From contig CM036620.1 in NCBI GenBank assembly GCA_020746105.1, positions 29,979,916 through 30,043,915 on the forward strand: a DNA stretch of 64,000 nucleotides, read 5' to 3'. The stretch's first letter is position 1. Each line of letters opens with the position of its first letter. Positions 23,257 through 35,900 of this stretch are shown here, in pieces. Made by a program: the position numbers and the translations under genes. The notes beneath the pieces are model-generated. The model had not been told where the DNA came from. It worked only from the letters and a program-made list of their open reading frames with translations, and did not search any database. Source of the stretch: Trogon surrucura. Taxonomy: Eukaryota > Chordata > Aves > Trogoniformes > Trogonidae.

Positions 23257-23363
23257 TCAGGCAGGGATGCCTCTCAACTAGATCAGGCAACACATGGGGA
23301 ACGAACAGGAATCGAACTCGCAACCTTCGGTGTTTCAGCACCACGCTCAACCAAGTGAGCAAT
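23257..23363 (-). mobile_element. tRNA-Ile-like SINE, 5' half (split by CR1)
   Basis: Read on the minus strand this begins GCTCACTTGGTTGAGCGTGG (an A-box region closely resembling that of tRNA-Ile) and continues to GCGAGTTCGATTCC (B box), then GTTCGTTCCCCATGTGTTGC and a linker GAGAGGCATCCCTGCC. Spacing and sequence follow a tRNA-Ile gene with an AAT anticodon arm that has drifted. The linker is also present in the copy at 38820-38947, where it runs directly into the CR1-like tail; here the tail is displaced to 18775-18835. The A and B boxes would serve as an internal RNA polymerase III promoter. It is not a functional tRNA gene, because the 5' acceptor strand is absent. Confidence 0.85.
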
Positions 23364-23878
23364 ATTTAACACTACCAGAGTGAAAGCCTGGTTGGAGAGG
23401 AGCCATCTGCTCAAAAAGCACAGGCAGATTCTCTTACTCTGCCTCAGGGTCGCTTTGGAAATAGAATATAACTACTTTCACTGATTTCACTGAAAACAGT
23501 TGTGCTGTTGCTATTGTAAGTTGTTACCTACAGAGACCAGTGATGTAACTTACCCTGACAAGAGGGAATAACATGCCATAGGATGGAATATAGCAAATAT
23601 TTTTTGTAATTGAGAGATGTACAAGGAAAAAAAAAATAAGCTTAGTTATACACATTACAGTGGTGGTACAGAAGGTTGGTTGATACATCATCATTGGTAT
23701 TCCTGGCCTTCCTACCCCTTGCAGCTGTTCTTCAGGCAAATAAGATAAAGCAGTTTGTTTCCTTACTTCCTCTTTCCTCTCTTCTCCTCCCATGCCCCAA
23801 AAATCAGCTCAGTGAATTGACTTTTCTAGTCAGGAGACTTAATTTCCAAAGATTATGGAAAGGTAGTTATATCAGTCA

Positions 23879-23913
<35 letters not shown>

Positions 23914-26900
23914 GCGGTCCATATTTTACAAAGAGCTAGGATGTGTTTCTAAAGGAAGACTACCTGCTACAGACTTACATAAGCCATATTATGCCTGTGT
24001 TCATTGCACAGATGAAATGAAACAAAAATAAAAATCAGCATGTGAAAATCACTGAACAAAAACTTTTCCCAAGATATCCTGACATTAAGGAAACAAAAAA
24101 GATCTGAAGCTTTTCTTTAAAAAAGGAAATACCCTACATAGGCAAAGTCAGCATTGCTGGAATGGTCCAGACCTCAAGTCTATCTTTTCAGCTCAAAAAA
24201 CCATTCTACTACTTGTCTGTATTAACTGTGTCAGACTCCAAGTATTCTTCTGGAGTAACCCGGCAAAGAGACAGACTTCAGTCCTCTTTGAGAGGTTGCT
24301 TTTTTACCTAAGCGACTAAAGTCTCAGCATCATTCTCTAAGCTACTTGATGCAAAAATAGTCATTTATGCTACAGAAGCGTTACTACTGTGATCAGACTC
24401 CACTGAACAAAGAGTTGTGCTTCCAGATCATGACTGTCAGGGCCTAAAGCAGTTTACAAGGGAGAAAGTACTGCTATTTCTGTATTCACATAAGCTACCT
24501 GCAGGAGAAAGGTGACATGAGACCGGTAGCACAGCATTTATTTACATAATATACCCTATAATCATAACACAGACTATTCCTGCAGAGGTAGATCCAAGTT
24601 CTCACAATATGTTCCATATTTCATTGGTTAGAGGCTTAAGTCCATTTTTGAGATGTATTTAATTTTGCAACTAGTCGTCTTATTTTCTTTCACAATGTAT
24701 TTTTTCTCACATTAAGAGGTAAGATCACAGCAGGACTAAAATCAAGTGTGCCTGGCGTCCCATTAGGAGAAATGTCAAACTCTCCACATTGGAAGCGCAA
24801 CTGATAGGAAATTTTATTCAATATAAAAATCTTTGGAAATAAAAACAGGAAAATGCCTGTACTGTATGAATACGCCTCACTCGTTTGAGATTACAGCATG
24901 GAGCCCAGAGTGCAAGCCATCTCTCACTTAGATTCCAGCCCTTCAGCCAAATCTGTGGCACTTGCTGTGTGCCAGCCCTTACCCAGCAGTAGCTGAAGAA
25001 CAAGTGATCTTTCATTCGCCAAGCAGCAAAACCCACACAGAATAACTACCGAGCAACAGCCAACGTGCTGTAAATCTGAAGTCGTTACACAGCCATCCTC
25101 TCAGAGGGAGGAGATTTGCTGGCTGTGTTTCAGAGATCTGGACTAGCCTGAATCTGGAGGAGGCCACATCATGGTACAAGCACACGTCTCAAAGAATGGG
25201 TTTTCTCCCTGCTTGCCAGGCTCCCCTGGGTGACACAGAAGTTGGGACAAATGATCTTAAATCATATTAAATCCCACCACTCCCAACAGCTCCCAGGCAT
25301 CTAAGAACAACATTGAATTCTTGAGCAAACAAATTTTCCCTTCTCCCCTTCAGATTTTTCAAGCCTGTCTGCACTAGGGTAACAGAAGCCACTGGAAAAG
25401 GTGGCTGTTGAATCTACTGCTGGGGTGATCAGAAGGTCTAAATACCTCTGATACAAACCACGCAAGGGCTGCAGCTGCCACAAAAAGCCAGATTAGTTTG
25501 TTTAACAGCAGGTTATTGCCTTATGGAAAACTATAAAGGATGGAAAACTATTGCCTGCAGAAGCCTCCTATCACCTCTTCCACAACCTACTTACTCTGGT
25601 CTGCACAGAAGAACTTTTCGGTCTTGATAGCTGTAAATGAGGCAAAGCCATAAGTGATATTACACTGCAGTTTTCAAGAACTTCACTACATTTTTACAGG
25701 GAATGGCTTCCCTTCAGTGTTTAAAAATTAGCTGTAACTGAAAGGTCACCGTTACCAGCAAAATTATCAGTTTTCAGAGACAAATTAACCCTCAGTCTAA
25801 TGAAACTGAATCCACTGACACTGCTTTTTGGTGAGCCAAATTATCCCAAAAATTCATGTCTGCAACAAGCACTGACTAATGCCCTGTGACTACAAAACAC
25901 AAGCTAACTTGCAGCAGATGTCACTTTCAGATTTATTCTAACTTAGGCCAAGCCAGACTAGAAAATTCAGCCCAAAGCACGGCACGTACAGGCTCGGAGT
26001 GCTGCTGCGCTTCATCCTTTCTACAGCTTCTGCTTGGTGTAACACGTGTGTGCGTGCACAAATGCACACTCACTCTGGAGTTTTTATCCATTGACATTGT
26101 AGAAGAGCAGTACTCCTTGCACTTCTGGCTTCATTTGCTAAATTTCTATAAGCATATGGAAAACAATTTAAAAATACTCCAGACTTAAGTAAAATTAATC
26201 AAAAAGTTTGTGTTATTTTTTTAAGCAGGATATACAACTGTTTGCAGAGTTAATATTGCTCCTGTATTTCCCTTAGAGTAATAAATTACAAGGTTCCTTT
26301 CTTGCTTTTGCAATTCGATTTCTTATTTTATCGCTTGATTTTTATTCTCTCTCCCACATGTTCCTCCCTTAATTACAACTTCAGACATTAGAGGAAAAAA
26401 CTGTCACCATGAATCAGATGGTTAGTCCATGAGGTGTTATATTCTATTTAACATTGATGTCAGACTGGCAGATCACAAAACTTATGGAAACAAAACTATG
26501 TTGCAAGTCAGCTGAAGAGAAATTCTCCTGAGTTTTTTTGGATAGGCAGTTCCTTTAGTTGAATCCGTAGTGGATTTAAGCAATATAAACCAAAGGAAAG
26601 ACAAAGAGACTGCCTGCAACTGTTGCCACACCTGGATTTTGAATAGGTGGCATTTCTCTCTGGTGGCAGCACAAGACACCTACAGAAATGGCCCAGCAAC
26701 TGCATCTGCAGAACATGTTTATACTCAAAAGTCAATTTTCTACCAAGGAGAAATACCTGCCCAGTGGCATGCTATTCTGTATGCTCAGGAAGAGATGAGA
26801 AAAATCTATTAAGTTTATGCATTTGCCCTAACAGAAAGTGTTAATCCCTCAAGAATCACATTTGCACTATCTCCTTTTCAAGTAACAAGTTCTCTGAACA

Positions 26901-29900
26901 CTTCAGGGAGGTGAGAAGGTAAGCAACAGAGTTAAGTTAACCTAAAGGTCAGCAAGGTCTACCTGAAATCTGCTTGGTTTAATTTTGGGCTGAAAAGGTT
27001 TCCCAATTTCAAGTTTACAAGTTAGGAGCCTTTCAGGAAGTGACCAGAAATTCCAGTTTAAACTAATTTCAGTGTTACCCAGTGTCAATAGCCTCATACT
27101 TCCAGAGTTTAAATTTCATATTAGTTCAAGGTGTAAGGAGTAAGTAACTAGAGCCTGTATAATTAGCTGTACAGTAACTCTCCTAGTTTACATGAAGTCA
27201 GAATCTGGGTATTCCCTATATTTTCTGAAAGGTAAATACACATGTGAGAAACTTAAAGGAATTAAGAGAACAAAGATACCGATAAGAATTTCTACAGAGA
27301 TGTAGCTAAAACAAATACTGAGTCTTACAGTTCATGATTTGGCAACCTTTTCCAAATATCCTGTTGTATATTCAGTGTGATCTCTCAGAAAAGGTTTTAG
27401 ATAAACCAGGCCTTAATGCAGCAGCAGGGTGTGCACCTGCACTCAGTAAGACACTTCCACTCACCTCCACAAGAGCAAAATGAATTTTGGATAAGCTTTC
27501 TTGTTCATCATACAGATGCTAACTGTTTACTTATTTAGTAGTCTGTTCTCTCCTCCCTGCCTAGGCAGATACTCAGCAATTGCTGCACACCTTTAATACA
27601 GTTGCAATATTGAAGCACGAACCAGAAGATAATATTGCATTTACCATTTTGTTAGGTATTTTATGATAGATTACACTCATTAAACCTGTGATTACTGTTT
27701 GCATTTATTGCGTTCCGAGGAAGGATTACAAAACAATTACTCGTCCTACAGACCTGCTTAATTGCAGATTTGCTGTATCTGCACCATAAATTATAAAGCA
27801 GAAAGTTACATTCTTTAGGCAAAATTGAAGTTTGCCCACACATGCATACATAAGGGTTTTTTTCCAGTTGCTGAATTTGACCATACTCTGTTTCACAGAC
27901 CTGATATATAAAAGTCTCCATTTCTATACTCTACACGATGATTCGAGAATTAGAAATGGAAAAATAAAATGCAGCTGCACAAAAGCTTAAAATTAATCAG
28001 AGCAGTAACAGTCATTGGTAGTGGTACTCCTACTTATCTGAGCTTTTTTCACTTATTGGTAGACTTGAGATCAAAGTCCATCCAGGCATTTCTGCTAAGT
28101 TTTGTAAGGGTTGCACAGAATTATTCAGCTACATGGTGTGCAATTAAACAAAGAAGCAAAAATACTTGTTATCATATGAAAAACCTTACAGGTCATGGCA
28201 GGATGGATTTCGAAGAAAAGGATGAGAGCAGAAAAACATCATAAAATAAACCAAATGCCAAACTTTTCTCCAGTAGCTAACAATGTGCTTTTTACATGTC
28301 AGTAAGATTCAGGCATTGTCAGTTTTCATCCTTCTGAAGGTTGGTGCTATTTATTCAGTACTTCAAAGGGATTTGACTTCATTTCAGCCTCAAACTGTGA
28401 TCTCCTCTCATATAATTAGAAGAAAACTGCTTCTGATTTGCCAGAGATTTCAACCTTTTTCTCCCTAGTATAGAGACCTTTCTGAAACATCTACATCATA
28501 TGAAGACTATGGTAATGACCAAGCTGGACATATAGGGACTCCTGCGACTCATTTGGATAGAGCTCTTCAGCAAAGCCCTTGTAACACTCATTTTCCCTGT
28601 ATGAAGCAATCCAGCTCCAAATCCTTGCTCCAAGGAAATGACACGGAGTCATTTCTAGTGAATACACGTGAGCAACACCAAAAACCAATTCTCCACGACA
28701 AAGTGCACAAAGCACATATGTGCCAGAAGGGAAGTCTGATAGTTCAGTGTTGTACACATATGCTGTAAGAGCAGGTGGCATATGCAGCAAGGCCACAGGG
28801 AATCCGGCTTGTGAGCTGTCCTGGGGGACGCCACCCTGTGCCACAGGCAGAGCCGACGCTCTCAGTGGAGCCCAGGCGACACATCTCCCCATCTGCAAGA
28901 ACTTAAAACAGTTAAGTTTAATGGGACAGCTGAACAATCAAGTGCTCGCACCTGTCGGAAGTGAACATCCATCTATGAGAGCCAAGTGCAATCTAGCACT
29001 AAAGAATTAAAAATAAATTTTATATCCAAACAGGGCACAGATGTCATGACTGATTTCAGGGAAGACTTAGAGGTATTGAGTGGCTCCATAAGCCAGATAT
29101 CGCCAAAGCAATGTTGATTCTTCACACCCTAAAACCTCCTCAGAATTTTTCCACCATGGTCCAGCACAGGTAGCCTATTTCAGTGTCTCAAAGATCTGCC
29201 CTGGACTGTGAGATAATATTTTCAATTTAAGAAAGCAAGTGGCCACCGGCAATTATTTTGCTACTTCACAGTCTAGAGCCAAATGCGTAATTCTACAAGC
29301 TATAAATAAGCACAGGTTTTGTGCAGCGAGAACCTTATTCCAGCAGCATAGCTATGCTGAGACAGGAAATTGCATGATTAACAACTGATAAGTATCTGAC
29401 AACTCAAAAACTAGTTTTAGCCTTAGAATATAACCTACAGCAACTTCCAAGTTCTGTAGTTACTGTCTATCTATTGTTGTTAACCCTCTCACAACAGAGA
29501 AGAAAATTGTTTCCATACATGAGGAACAGCCAATATGTACATACCAAAGCAAAAACTATCTTCCCTCGCATATCTAGTCGCTGTTTTAATTGCTGGCAAA
29601 TTCCCTGCTCAAAATTCTGTAAAGTGGTACAAGTCATGACAAGAAATCCATTTGCAGTTATTTGCAAAGGGTATTTTTCAACAGGGTATTAACAGGAATT
29701 CATAATATATGTGAAGATAATGGATTTCTTTTTCTGTATGTGATTTCCTTTTAAAAAGAGGGAGATAGTCACAATATACGGAGTCTGCAAAGGGAAGAAC
29801 GAAAGCAGCCTTTATGTTACAGCCCCATGAAGACAGCAGTCCAACAGGAAGGACAAAGATCACTGATCTAATCTCACAAAATCCCGCAGCCTTGGTTTAT

Positions 29901-32900
29901 GAAACACACACTTATGCCTATGAACTGGGGTGATGCAGTTGAGAGGAAGGTGTCACTCTTCTCCAGTACATGCAGTATCTATAGAAGGGACACTGCAGAA
30001 AACCTCAGAGCAGCTTTGAGACCAAGGCGAATTTAAGCCCAGTGAGGAGCTCTCTCCCCTCAACCCATGTATTAGGCACAGTTGCATAATCAGTGTTACT
30101 TTTCTGGAAAATATCTCATCTGGAAATCCAAAATGAGCAGCCATTACAGACACGAACCAGGTATTTCAGTGGCAATTGTCCCATGAAATCATAGACTGAG
30201 TTGCCAGCAGCACTAAAGGCAATTAAAACGCTACAGAAATTACAGAAGCAGCAGCTGATCTGTAACACAGACAAGACTTATTCTTCATTAGTAGCAAAGA
30301 TGAGAAAATTGCAAAGAAAAAGGATTTCAAGGCTAGGAAACTAATTTCTTCAGCTGCTATATCAGCCAGCAAGATCAGAAAAGTTTCAACCACAGTCGAT
30401 AATAGCTCCTTTCTTCTTGACATCATTTAAAACCACAACTAAATAGCCAACTGTGGTAGGAAAAAAAAAAATCCTGTCTATTGTACTTTTTTTCCATATT
30501 ATTGAGCTAGAGAGTGTCTCATGAGCAAGGTATTTTTGCCTTAATAGAATCAGTCCAAGTTTATCAAGAGAATTCCAAGAGTTATTTCTTAGTTTGCCAT
30601 CATAAGCAAAATTTATATTTCCTTTCTTTCTCTCTTGTTACTGGGTTAAAGGTAACAGTAAAACAGGACCTACCTTTCAAAAACATAAATTGATTTTTGA
30701 GAAAAATGTGTAGATGATCCTATCCAGCAAAGATTTTAGGAAAGACATCCTGAATAGAAGAAATCACCAAGATGCTCCAGTAGTTCCTCCCAGTTAAGCT
30801 CAGGTCTTGGGATTTTGTAGACTCCATTTTTTGACTGCCCAAACTTCAAGAGCTTCAGCTGGCACCGAGAAGTTACAGCACATGGTACTGTTGCCTGACA
30901 CAAATACTCCCATGGTGGATGAAGTTTTTTTATCTTGATTTCAAGCAAAATTTTCCACCAAATGTAAAGTTGCAGTATGCACATCTTCAGCAAGAGATTG
31001 CCCATTCCAATTTTCTCTGCTCCCATTTACTTTGCAAAGGTTCAGTACAGTTTTGGAAACTTTTTTTTTTTTTTAACCAGGGAAAAGAAAGGAAGGTTGC
31101 AATCTATTTTTTTCAGGCTTAAATACAAAATGTAACATGGTTGAACTTGAATGTACCCTCAGTTCCTTCAGAAGGAAAGCACAGCTGCACTCCATTGTGA
31201 AGGCAAGACAGAAGGAGTTGTCATTTCTTACCCAGAAAACAACCTAAATAACTAACAGAAAACTAACAGTAAAATCCATCTCTGCTTTGAGCCTCCAGTG
31301 CCTGCCAGACTCCAAACTGTTTCTCCAACTTGCTGTCTCTAAAACCACTTGCTACGGGCTTTAAGCAAGTTTGACCTGCCAGCTGGAAGCACTATGGTCT
31401 AACGGTGTCTGCTGTATTTCAGCTCAGGCCATCTTTTCAAGTACTTAGTCACAAATATCCCAGTGCACAGATCTTTGCTGGAATCCGAGCTTTCTGGTGT
31501 ATTTCATAACTTAAAAGTCATGTTTACCCCTTCGTCCTCCAACCACTACTGCATGACCCAGCAAAGAAGTCTACAGAAATTGCTGTAGAAGATACACCAC
31601 ACATAGCAGCCTCCAGTTTAAGTTTGTGTATTTTTGATGAAAGGAGATTTTGAACTCAACTGGATTCAGCCAAGTGGCCTTGCTAAAAAGGAACATTAAC
31701 TCATTTATGCTGAGCACAATATGGACCAAATCAACAGTCTGGACATGGATCTAGATAGACTGGATACACTTCCAGTTTTGCAAAGCCAGTTTAGGACATC
31801 CACGTTTGTCTATTCATGTTGAAAAAGTTTCTATGTTGTTTTTTTTTAATCTTCTTTGAGAGAATCGAGAGCTTAAAAATTCAGACTAAGCTAAGAATTT
31901 TACTTACGTGACTAGATAGTTGCGACCTTGACATCCTAGATCTTAGCATTTGGAACTAGAAAAGACATACATACATACTAGAAAAGACTGCATAAGTTTG
32001 CCAAACAAATTAGTGTTAACAGCAGCAGTCAGCCGTGCTAAATCCTACTCTTGTGGGAAGACCCAGGATTTATCTGGGACTGCTCACTGAAGTAGCCAAC
32101 ACTGGGTTCCAACTTGCTCAACTGTGCCACATCCATAGAAGGGAACTTCCTGTCAGGGATAGCTGTAAGAACTCAAAATTATGAATTTCAACAGACAGTA
32201 GAAATAAGGAAGGGTAGGACTATGACAGTACTCGGTACCCTTTACAGGAATTTCTTTTCCTACTGCCATCCACACAGTTCCCTGTTGGCTGCCACCATAC
32301 TGCATATTGTTTTGCTGCTCCCAAGTCGATTCACAAAGTGCTCAACTTTTTAATTTTAAATCCTGAGCAACTTCCCTGCAACTTGCCTGCCAAGAAATAA
32401 TGCAGAAGCAAACCACTGTTTTACCTCTAAAGTCTGAAACACCTTTCCTTGATTTGTGTATTTTCTGAGGAAGAGACAGCAAGTAGCCCTGTTGCCACTA
32501 TATGAGTCACAAATTGTCTCGGCAGGCACAGGCATCAGTGTTGTCAGGCCTGGGGTCAAAAGTGGATCTGAGGCAAGTTATCACTGATGCAGTTTTATTT
32601 CTGTGGTAATAACAGAGTGGCAATTTTATCTCACCCAAGATAGCTATTCATTTTCTAAGTTTTTTACAAACATTAACAGCTTGCAATTAAGCAATGCCCT
32701 AAACTGATACACAAGATGGATCATTATTGCCATTTCATGGAGGCAATGGAAACGAAGGGAGAAGGTAGATTTAAGTGATCTACACAAAATCACAACTAAA
32801 CTCAGACCTGATTGAAAAACCTCATGTTGCTTCTGTCTACAAGTCAAAAAATATGCATGTGGGATCACACGCCATCACACAGACTCACATAGCCAAGTTC

Positions 32901-35900
32901 TTACAACTCATACCCCATTAACCAGACACTGCCTACATCACGTGAATGCAGCAAGCCTTGTTATAGACACATGCTATTTGCAGACCAAGGAAACGTGGGC
33001 ATCTCTGTAACGTATTCCCCGTGCTTCCATTCAGGGATTGTTAAAAGCCAAGATAAATGTTTTGTATCTTCAGTGTCAGCAAGTCACAGGGTCTTACTCC
33101 TCCTTGACATTTTATTTTCCAGAGGAGAAACCAGAAAGCATTTGAAACTATTAAATTTAAATGTTACATATGATATTCTACAATAGTAGTCACTGTAACA
33201 TGTACAATTGTGTTTATACTACTCCTCAAAGGTAGGAAATTTTCAGCAAAACACAAGCAGAGGGCTCTCAACAGTCCTTGCTTGTCCCATCTTAAACACA
33301 ATATCTCCCTCACTACTTATTTTCTTTGTTAATTAGTTTTCAGAGATTTGCAGCTCCCCTCTACCTAACACTGAGCAGAGAAGTGATAAAAGTTGTTTCC
33401 TAAACCTGTCTCTCCAAGAAGGTACATTCACACCCATTACAATTAAGGAAATACACTAACATTAAAAGGGACTCAAGCTTTTAAGCTGGCAGACACCCAC
33501 ACCCTCCAATGGCTTAACTCCCTATAGAAAACACTCAGAATCTCGAAGGTTATCACCTTCATTACAATGCAATAAAACAAAATAATTTAAAAAAATACTA
33601 AATACTGTGGGTGCCTAACAGGACAGAACCGTTTAGAAGAGAATGAGTGGCGTCTTCATAAAACTTTGCACGTTCATAAGAAAGCAACCACAAGACCTCA
33701 TTAATAGTTCTCAGAAATCGCAGTTCGTCCACTCTTAAAAATAACAAGCCCTAACAGCAAAACAAAGCTGGAAAATTATAAGCTATAAATAAACTGCTTT
33801 TAATTAGCCCAGGCAGAGCAGCATGTCAAGCCCGCTATTTCACTCGCCCTACTCCTGAGACGGCTTAAGTGGCGCGCAGGTTCTGTTACACGAGCACAGT
33901 TGGTGTTCTGCTGAGCAACTCCCTCTGCTACCCAGCACAGCAACAGGGCAACAGACTCAGGTACTCAACATCCTCCTATATTCAGCTTTACATTGAAACA
34001 CAGCTGAACACACAGACCTGGACAAATACAAGCGACCTGCAGCTACTTCCCTCTCCATCTTTTTTTATGGCACTCACAAATTATACGCCAATTACATAAC
34101 TTCTAGCTCTTTTTGCGATAATCCAGAACAGTACTTTGTTATAGGATTCCTTCAGAAGCACTCCGTGATGTAGCTGTCACTACTGTGTACTTGCTCCCAG
34201 AGAAACCTTCCCCCACAGTCCCTTTGCCTCATTCTTCCCTTGGGTTTTCCACACACTGGGTTGGAGCACAGCTCTCTCTTCAGCATCCTCAGCACTTCAC
34301 TTCAAAAATGGCAGCAGTGCCCAGCGCAAGTTCAGAAAAGCAGAAAAACACAACACAGCTCCATGCCACCCACAGTGGCAGAGGCTCCTCAGCTTCCCTA
34401 GCCCACCCTTCCCAACAGCACTACCCCTCTCACCTCCTCTTCAGCTCAAATTGACACAAAAGTCCAAAGCAGTTCAATGTCCTCTCCAAAGTGACGCAGG
34501 CTCCAGTCACTTTGTTTCCTCAAAAGCCTTCAGGTAAAAAAGTTTCTTTTTGACTGATATTTAATCCCAGCAGAAGTATGGGTAAGGTGCTAGGTGGCAG
34601 TAAGACCCTAGAGGAACCATCTGTTCTGTTACAAACATCCTTAAGATTGCTTCTTTAATCCATTTATGGTGCATCTTCATCAGTTTTTTAAGCAGGTTGT
34701 TTCCTAGCTCTGCGAAAGCGTTGCTCAACCCTGTGAGCCACCTAAACCCAGCTGAGAGTTGTGAAGTTAGTTATTACAGCTAATGGCTCCATGCACACCT
34801 CCTGAGCTGTGCCACTGCCTCGGCACACACTTGCTGTCCACACCAATGTGAGCCTCTTTTGTCAGCCTTCACATTTGCAGCACATACTACAGCATATATG
34901 TATGTAATTACCTCACCTCACTTATTTATTCCAACTTGGTAAGCCTTTTGTGTGCTCCAGCCCATGTCTTTCCCACACTATAGGGGATATTTTACACTAC
35001 TTTCTTCCAATTCTATATAGCACTTGCTCCAAATCCATGTGGGGTTACCAGGAATCGGAGCGTAGGCATGACAGACTACAGTCAAACCACCTATGCTAGA
35101 TGCCCATTTCAACTCTAAATAAAACGTCAGCAGTTTTCCTATTTTGCTTTTTTCAAGACATCATCTATCTTCCACATTACCCAAGCCTGTTTCCTCAGTA
35201 TACCTACCCCCAAATCCTCCAGGTGGCTCTTCCTTAAGGAAGTAATTCCATTCTCTCAGCAGCAACCCTGCCAGCCCCAAGCCTTTGCTTCTTTTCATTA
35301 TTTAGTTCTTCACCAGTTGCTCCAAGATCCACGCTCTGGCAGCCTTCAGTCTTCAGTAAAGAGTTGCAACTTCCCCTTAACTTCCCCACAACAGAAACAG
35401 CAAGGCCTGTGCCATTCCCTTCCCATGCTGATATTTCATCTTCTTCCCAGTCTTCTACCCACTTCTGGGGACTTCACTTTTCAGACTCTAGTTATTGCTG
35501 GGCACTACATTAGATTCCTGTTTACACAGTGATCAATTCCACTTCAGATCAATAGTTGAGAAGACCTCTCTCTCCTTTGCTCTTAGTGAATATTGAACAG
35601 TGCCCAGAGGAGCCAAGGCTTTCCATGTGCTCCCATCCTTGGCTGAACTTCCTAAAGAAATTGATTCTTGTTATTTAAAGTGCAAAACTACAACATTCCT
35701 TAGCCTCAAAAAGGAAGTCACTGTTCACTATGCAAGGAGAAAGCTCTATTTGAATTATCTTTGTGATTTCACAAGCCACAAATCACAGTGTGTCCATAGT
35801 ATTAATTACAGGATTTAGTGCAGAATTAAATTTATGGAAATAAAAGTAATTATAATTATTGCTACTGTGCTACAATACTACTAATTGTGCCTTTCAAATT

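Noticed and set aside
23285..23363. A tRNA-Ile gene on the minus strand
   Set aside because: A and B boxes are present but the 5' acceptor strand is missing, the anticodon arm does not fold cleanly, and the sequence continues into the SINE linker; it is the head of a SINE.
23880..23910. Poly(A) as the tail of a processed pseudogene
   Set aside because: No gene-like sequence or target-site duplication found in the adjoining sequence; the same holds for the A-runs at 6166 and 59739.
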